In this document: positions 5,593 to 7,005 of the stretch, piece by piece
Layout of the letters: each line of letters begins with the position of its first letter
Position numbering within the stretch: the first letter of the stretch is position 1
NCBI GenBank assembly: GCA_021372535.1
Contig: JAJFUH010000150.1
Span: 1 to 7,005 of the forward strand
Direction of reading: 5' to 3'
DNA from: a bacterium
Lineage (GTDB): Bacteria > Latescibacterota > Latescibacteria > Latescibacterales > Latescibacteraceae
DNA: 7,005 nucleotides
Made by a program: the position numbers and the translations under genes
The notes under the pieces: generated by a model
The model's input: only the letters and a program-made list of their open reading frames with translations
Told to the model about the DNA's origin: nothing
Databases searched by the model: none

Positions 5593-5596
5593 GGAG
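5593..5596 (+). promoter_or_regulatory. Ribosome binding site of proS
   Basis: GGAG lies 9 bases before the ATG at 5606 and supports that start, which gives the usual short N-terminal lead into the synthetase fold. Confidence 0.55.
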
Positions 5597-5605
5597 TATC
5601 ACTGC

Positions 5606-7005
5606 ATGAAAGTATCGAGCTGCTTTATACCGACGCGCAAAGAAATCCCCAAGGAAGCCGAAATACCGAGCCACCGGATGATGCTGAGAGCCGGGCTTAT
5701 CCGTCAGCACATCGCGGGCGTTTATTCCATACTGCCCCTCGGGTGGCGTATCCTGAGGAATATCATGGAAATCATCCGTCAGGAGATGGAGCGTATCGGA
5801 TGTCAGGAATTTTATCTCCCGGTGCTTTCCTCGGCGGAGCTCTGGGCGCAGAGCGGGCGTTGGGATACATTCGGAGACGATATGTTCCGTCTCAAGGATC
5901 GGAAAGGCCGCAGCCTCTGCCTTGCACCGACTCACGAAGAGGTTTTCGCCGAGATAGCCTCCCATGATATACGATCATACCGTGATCTTCCCCAGATGTG
6001 GTACCAGATTCAGACCAAGTTCAGGGACGAGGTACGTCCCCGGTCGGGCCTCCTGAGGGTTCGTCAGTTTTTCATGAAGGATGCGTATTCATTCGATGTC
6101 GATGCCGAGGGTCTCGACAGGAGCTATCAGCTCCAGCGTGAAGCCTATATACGGATATTTGAGCGTTCGGGGCTCGATATCAGGATTGTCAGAGCATCCT
6201 CCGGTGCAATGGGAGGCCGTGACTGCGAAGAATTCATGGTGCTGTCTGAGTCCGGCGACGACGAAATCGTCAACTGTCACTCGTGCGGTTATGCGGCAAA
6301 CCAGGAAATCGCGGAATCGGTGGTCGAACCGGTGACAGGAGAGCGGAAAGAGCTCCGTAAAACCCACACGCCCGATAAGCGGACAATTGATGATGTTTCA
6401 GATTTTCTTCATGTAGAACCGTCACGGCTCGTGAAATCGCTTCTTTATGTTACCCTCAAGGACAACGAACGGGTATTTATTCTTGTCAGGGGGGATCATC
6501 AGGTTGACGATGTCAAACTCGCAGCGGTACTCGGGGAATGCAGACCGGCTGAGCCCGACGAAGTCAGTGCTCTTACCGGCGCCGAAGTGGGTTTTGTCAG
6601 CCCGATCGGTATCGACAACGTTAAAGTATTTGCCGATCCGGTGCTTAAGGGAACAACCGATCTGGTTGCCGGAGCAAACGAGATTGACTGCCATTATATC
6701 GGCGTGGACATGGACCGTGATATCCGGATTGATCGTTACATTCAGCTCAGGGCCGTACAGGCAGGTGACCCGTGCATAGTATGCGGAGCGAAGCTTTCCG
6801 TCTCCCGTGCAATCGAGGTTGGACACATCTTCAAGCTCGGAACACGGTATTCCGAAGCATTGAACGCCAGTTTCCTCGATGAAAACGGGATTTCGCATCC
6901 CATTGTCATGGGTTCGTACGGTATCGGTGTCGAACGGATCATGGCAAGTGTGATCGAACGGAACTTCGATGGTACATCGATGGTCTGGCCCAGGGAACTG
7001 GCGCC
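5606..7005 (+). CDS. proS: Prolyl-tRNA synthetase, bacterial type with editing domain (3' end missing)
   Basis: The frame stays open from ATG 5606 to the right edge, giving 466 residues of an enzyme usually about 570 long; the missing part is the anticodon-binding domain. It charges tRNA-Pro with proline in the cytoplasm. Class II motif 1 lies around 44-74 (PLGWRILRNIMEIIRQEM to PVL). THEE (109-112) and motif 2 with FRDEVRPR (139-146) through MKDAYSFD (157-164) follow. Motif 3 is GSYGIGVER (436-444). Between motifs 2 and 3 the INS editing domain (about 225-405), which clears alanine-tRNA-Pro, has the conserved lysine in LVKSLLYV (K277) and VRGDHQVDDVKL (294-305). Two CxxC pairs, C224/C227 and C390/C393, flank that domain. 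Motif 2 reads RSGLLRVRQFFMKD where many family members have RFGLMRxREFxMKD; I take this as a subfamily variant. The family's GxxGP loop reads GFVSP (329-333). Confidence 0.97.
   Translation, partial: MKVSSCFIPTRKEIPKEAEIPSHRMMLRAGLIRQHIAGVYSILPLGWRILRNIMEIIRQEMERIGCQEFYLPVLSSAELWAQSGRWDTFGDDMFRLKDRKGRSLCLAPTHEEVFAEIASHDIRSYRDLPQMWYQIQTKFRDEVRPRSGLLRVRQFFMKDAYSFDVDAEGLDRSYQLQREAYIRIFERSGLDIRIVRASSGAMGGRDCEEFMVLSESGDDEIVNCHSCGYAANQEIAESVVEPVTGERKELRKTHTPDKRTIDDVSDFLHVEPSRLVKSLLYVTLKDNERVFILVRGDHQVDDVKLAAVLGECRPAEPDEVSALTGAEVGFVSPIGIDNVKVFADPVLKGTTDLVAGANEIDCHYIGVDMDRDIRIDRYIQLRAVQAGDPCIVCGAKLSVSRAIEVGHIFKLGTRYSEALNASFLDENGISHPIVMGSYGIGVERIMASVIERNFDGTSMVWPRELA

Noticed and set aside
5416-5605. 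T-box riboswitch or tRNA-Pro gene before proS
   Set aside because: No T-box consensus (AGGGTGGnACCGCG-like) and no T-arm or acceptor pairing of a tRNA could be found in the gap.
6017-6100. Possible loss of a catalytic residue in ProS motif 2
   Set aside because: The motif differs from the E. coli form at several places, but the FRDE arginine and glutamate are present and the MKDAYSFD end is intact, so activity is expected.
6422-6898. Antisense reading frame of 158 codons inside proS
   Set aside because: It mirrors the INS editing domain and motif 3 approach of ProS, which are clearly coding on the + strand.

Overview
The window is a compact stretch of bacterial chromosome with six genes, all on the + strand, and the tail of a seventh at the left edge. 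From left to right they are: the end of an unidentified gene; a radical-SAM/PDZ protein of the DUF512 family; the ribosome-assembly GTPase Der (EngA); the acyl-phosphate glycerol-3-phosphate acyltransferase PlsY; glycerol-3-phosphate dehydrogenase GpsA; a small MerR-type regulator; and a bacterial-type prolyl-tRNA synthetase (ProS) cut by the right edge after 466 residues. I see no RNA gene, CRISPR array, complete insertion sequence, phage gene or frameshift.

The order DUF512-der-plsY-gpsA is a conserved neighbourhood that I know mainly from Clostridia and other anaerobes. GpsA makes sn-glycerol-3-phosphate and PlsY acylates it, so these two form the entry to phospholipid synthesis. Der and ProS serve ribosome assembly and translation. 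A strong hairpin terminator (129-175) closes the upstream unit, so DUF512 probably starts a new one. Codon use is moderately GC-rich while the gaps are AT-rich. The intergenic repeats and the MerR and ProS types suggest an uncultured, probably anaerobic lineage, perhaps in or near the FCB group or Deltaproteobacteria. This placement is a guess from style, not a proven assignment.

The genes are ordinary; the unusual material lies between them. Three gaps (before der, plsY and merR) carry degenerate 7-bp tandem repeats built on words such as AAACCAT, AAACTAT and AAACCAG, and the one before plsY also has a second word, GCACAAG, in the same 7-bp phase. An identical 12-mer occurs in all three. The genes behind these arrays lack a visible Shine-Dalgarno site, whereas DUF512, gpsA and proS, which have no array, do have one. 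The plsY-gpsA gap holds a possible small mobile-element remnant (near-perfect 13-bp inverted repeats inside 9-bp direct repeats) and a perfect TATAAT. Two related GGGCG/TGAAAA hairpins lie upstream of DUF512 and proS, and a long hairpin sits in the DUF512 leader.
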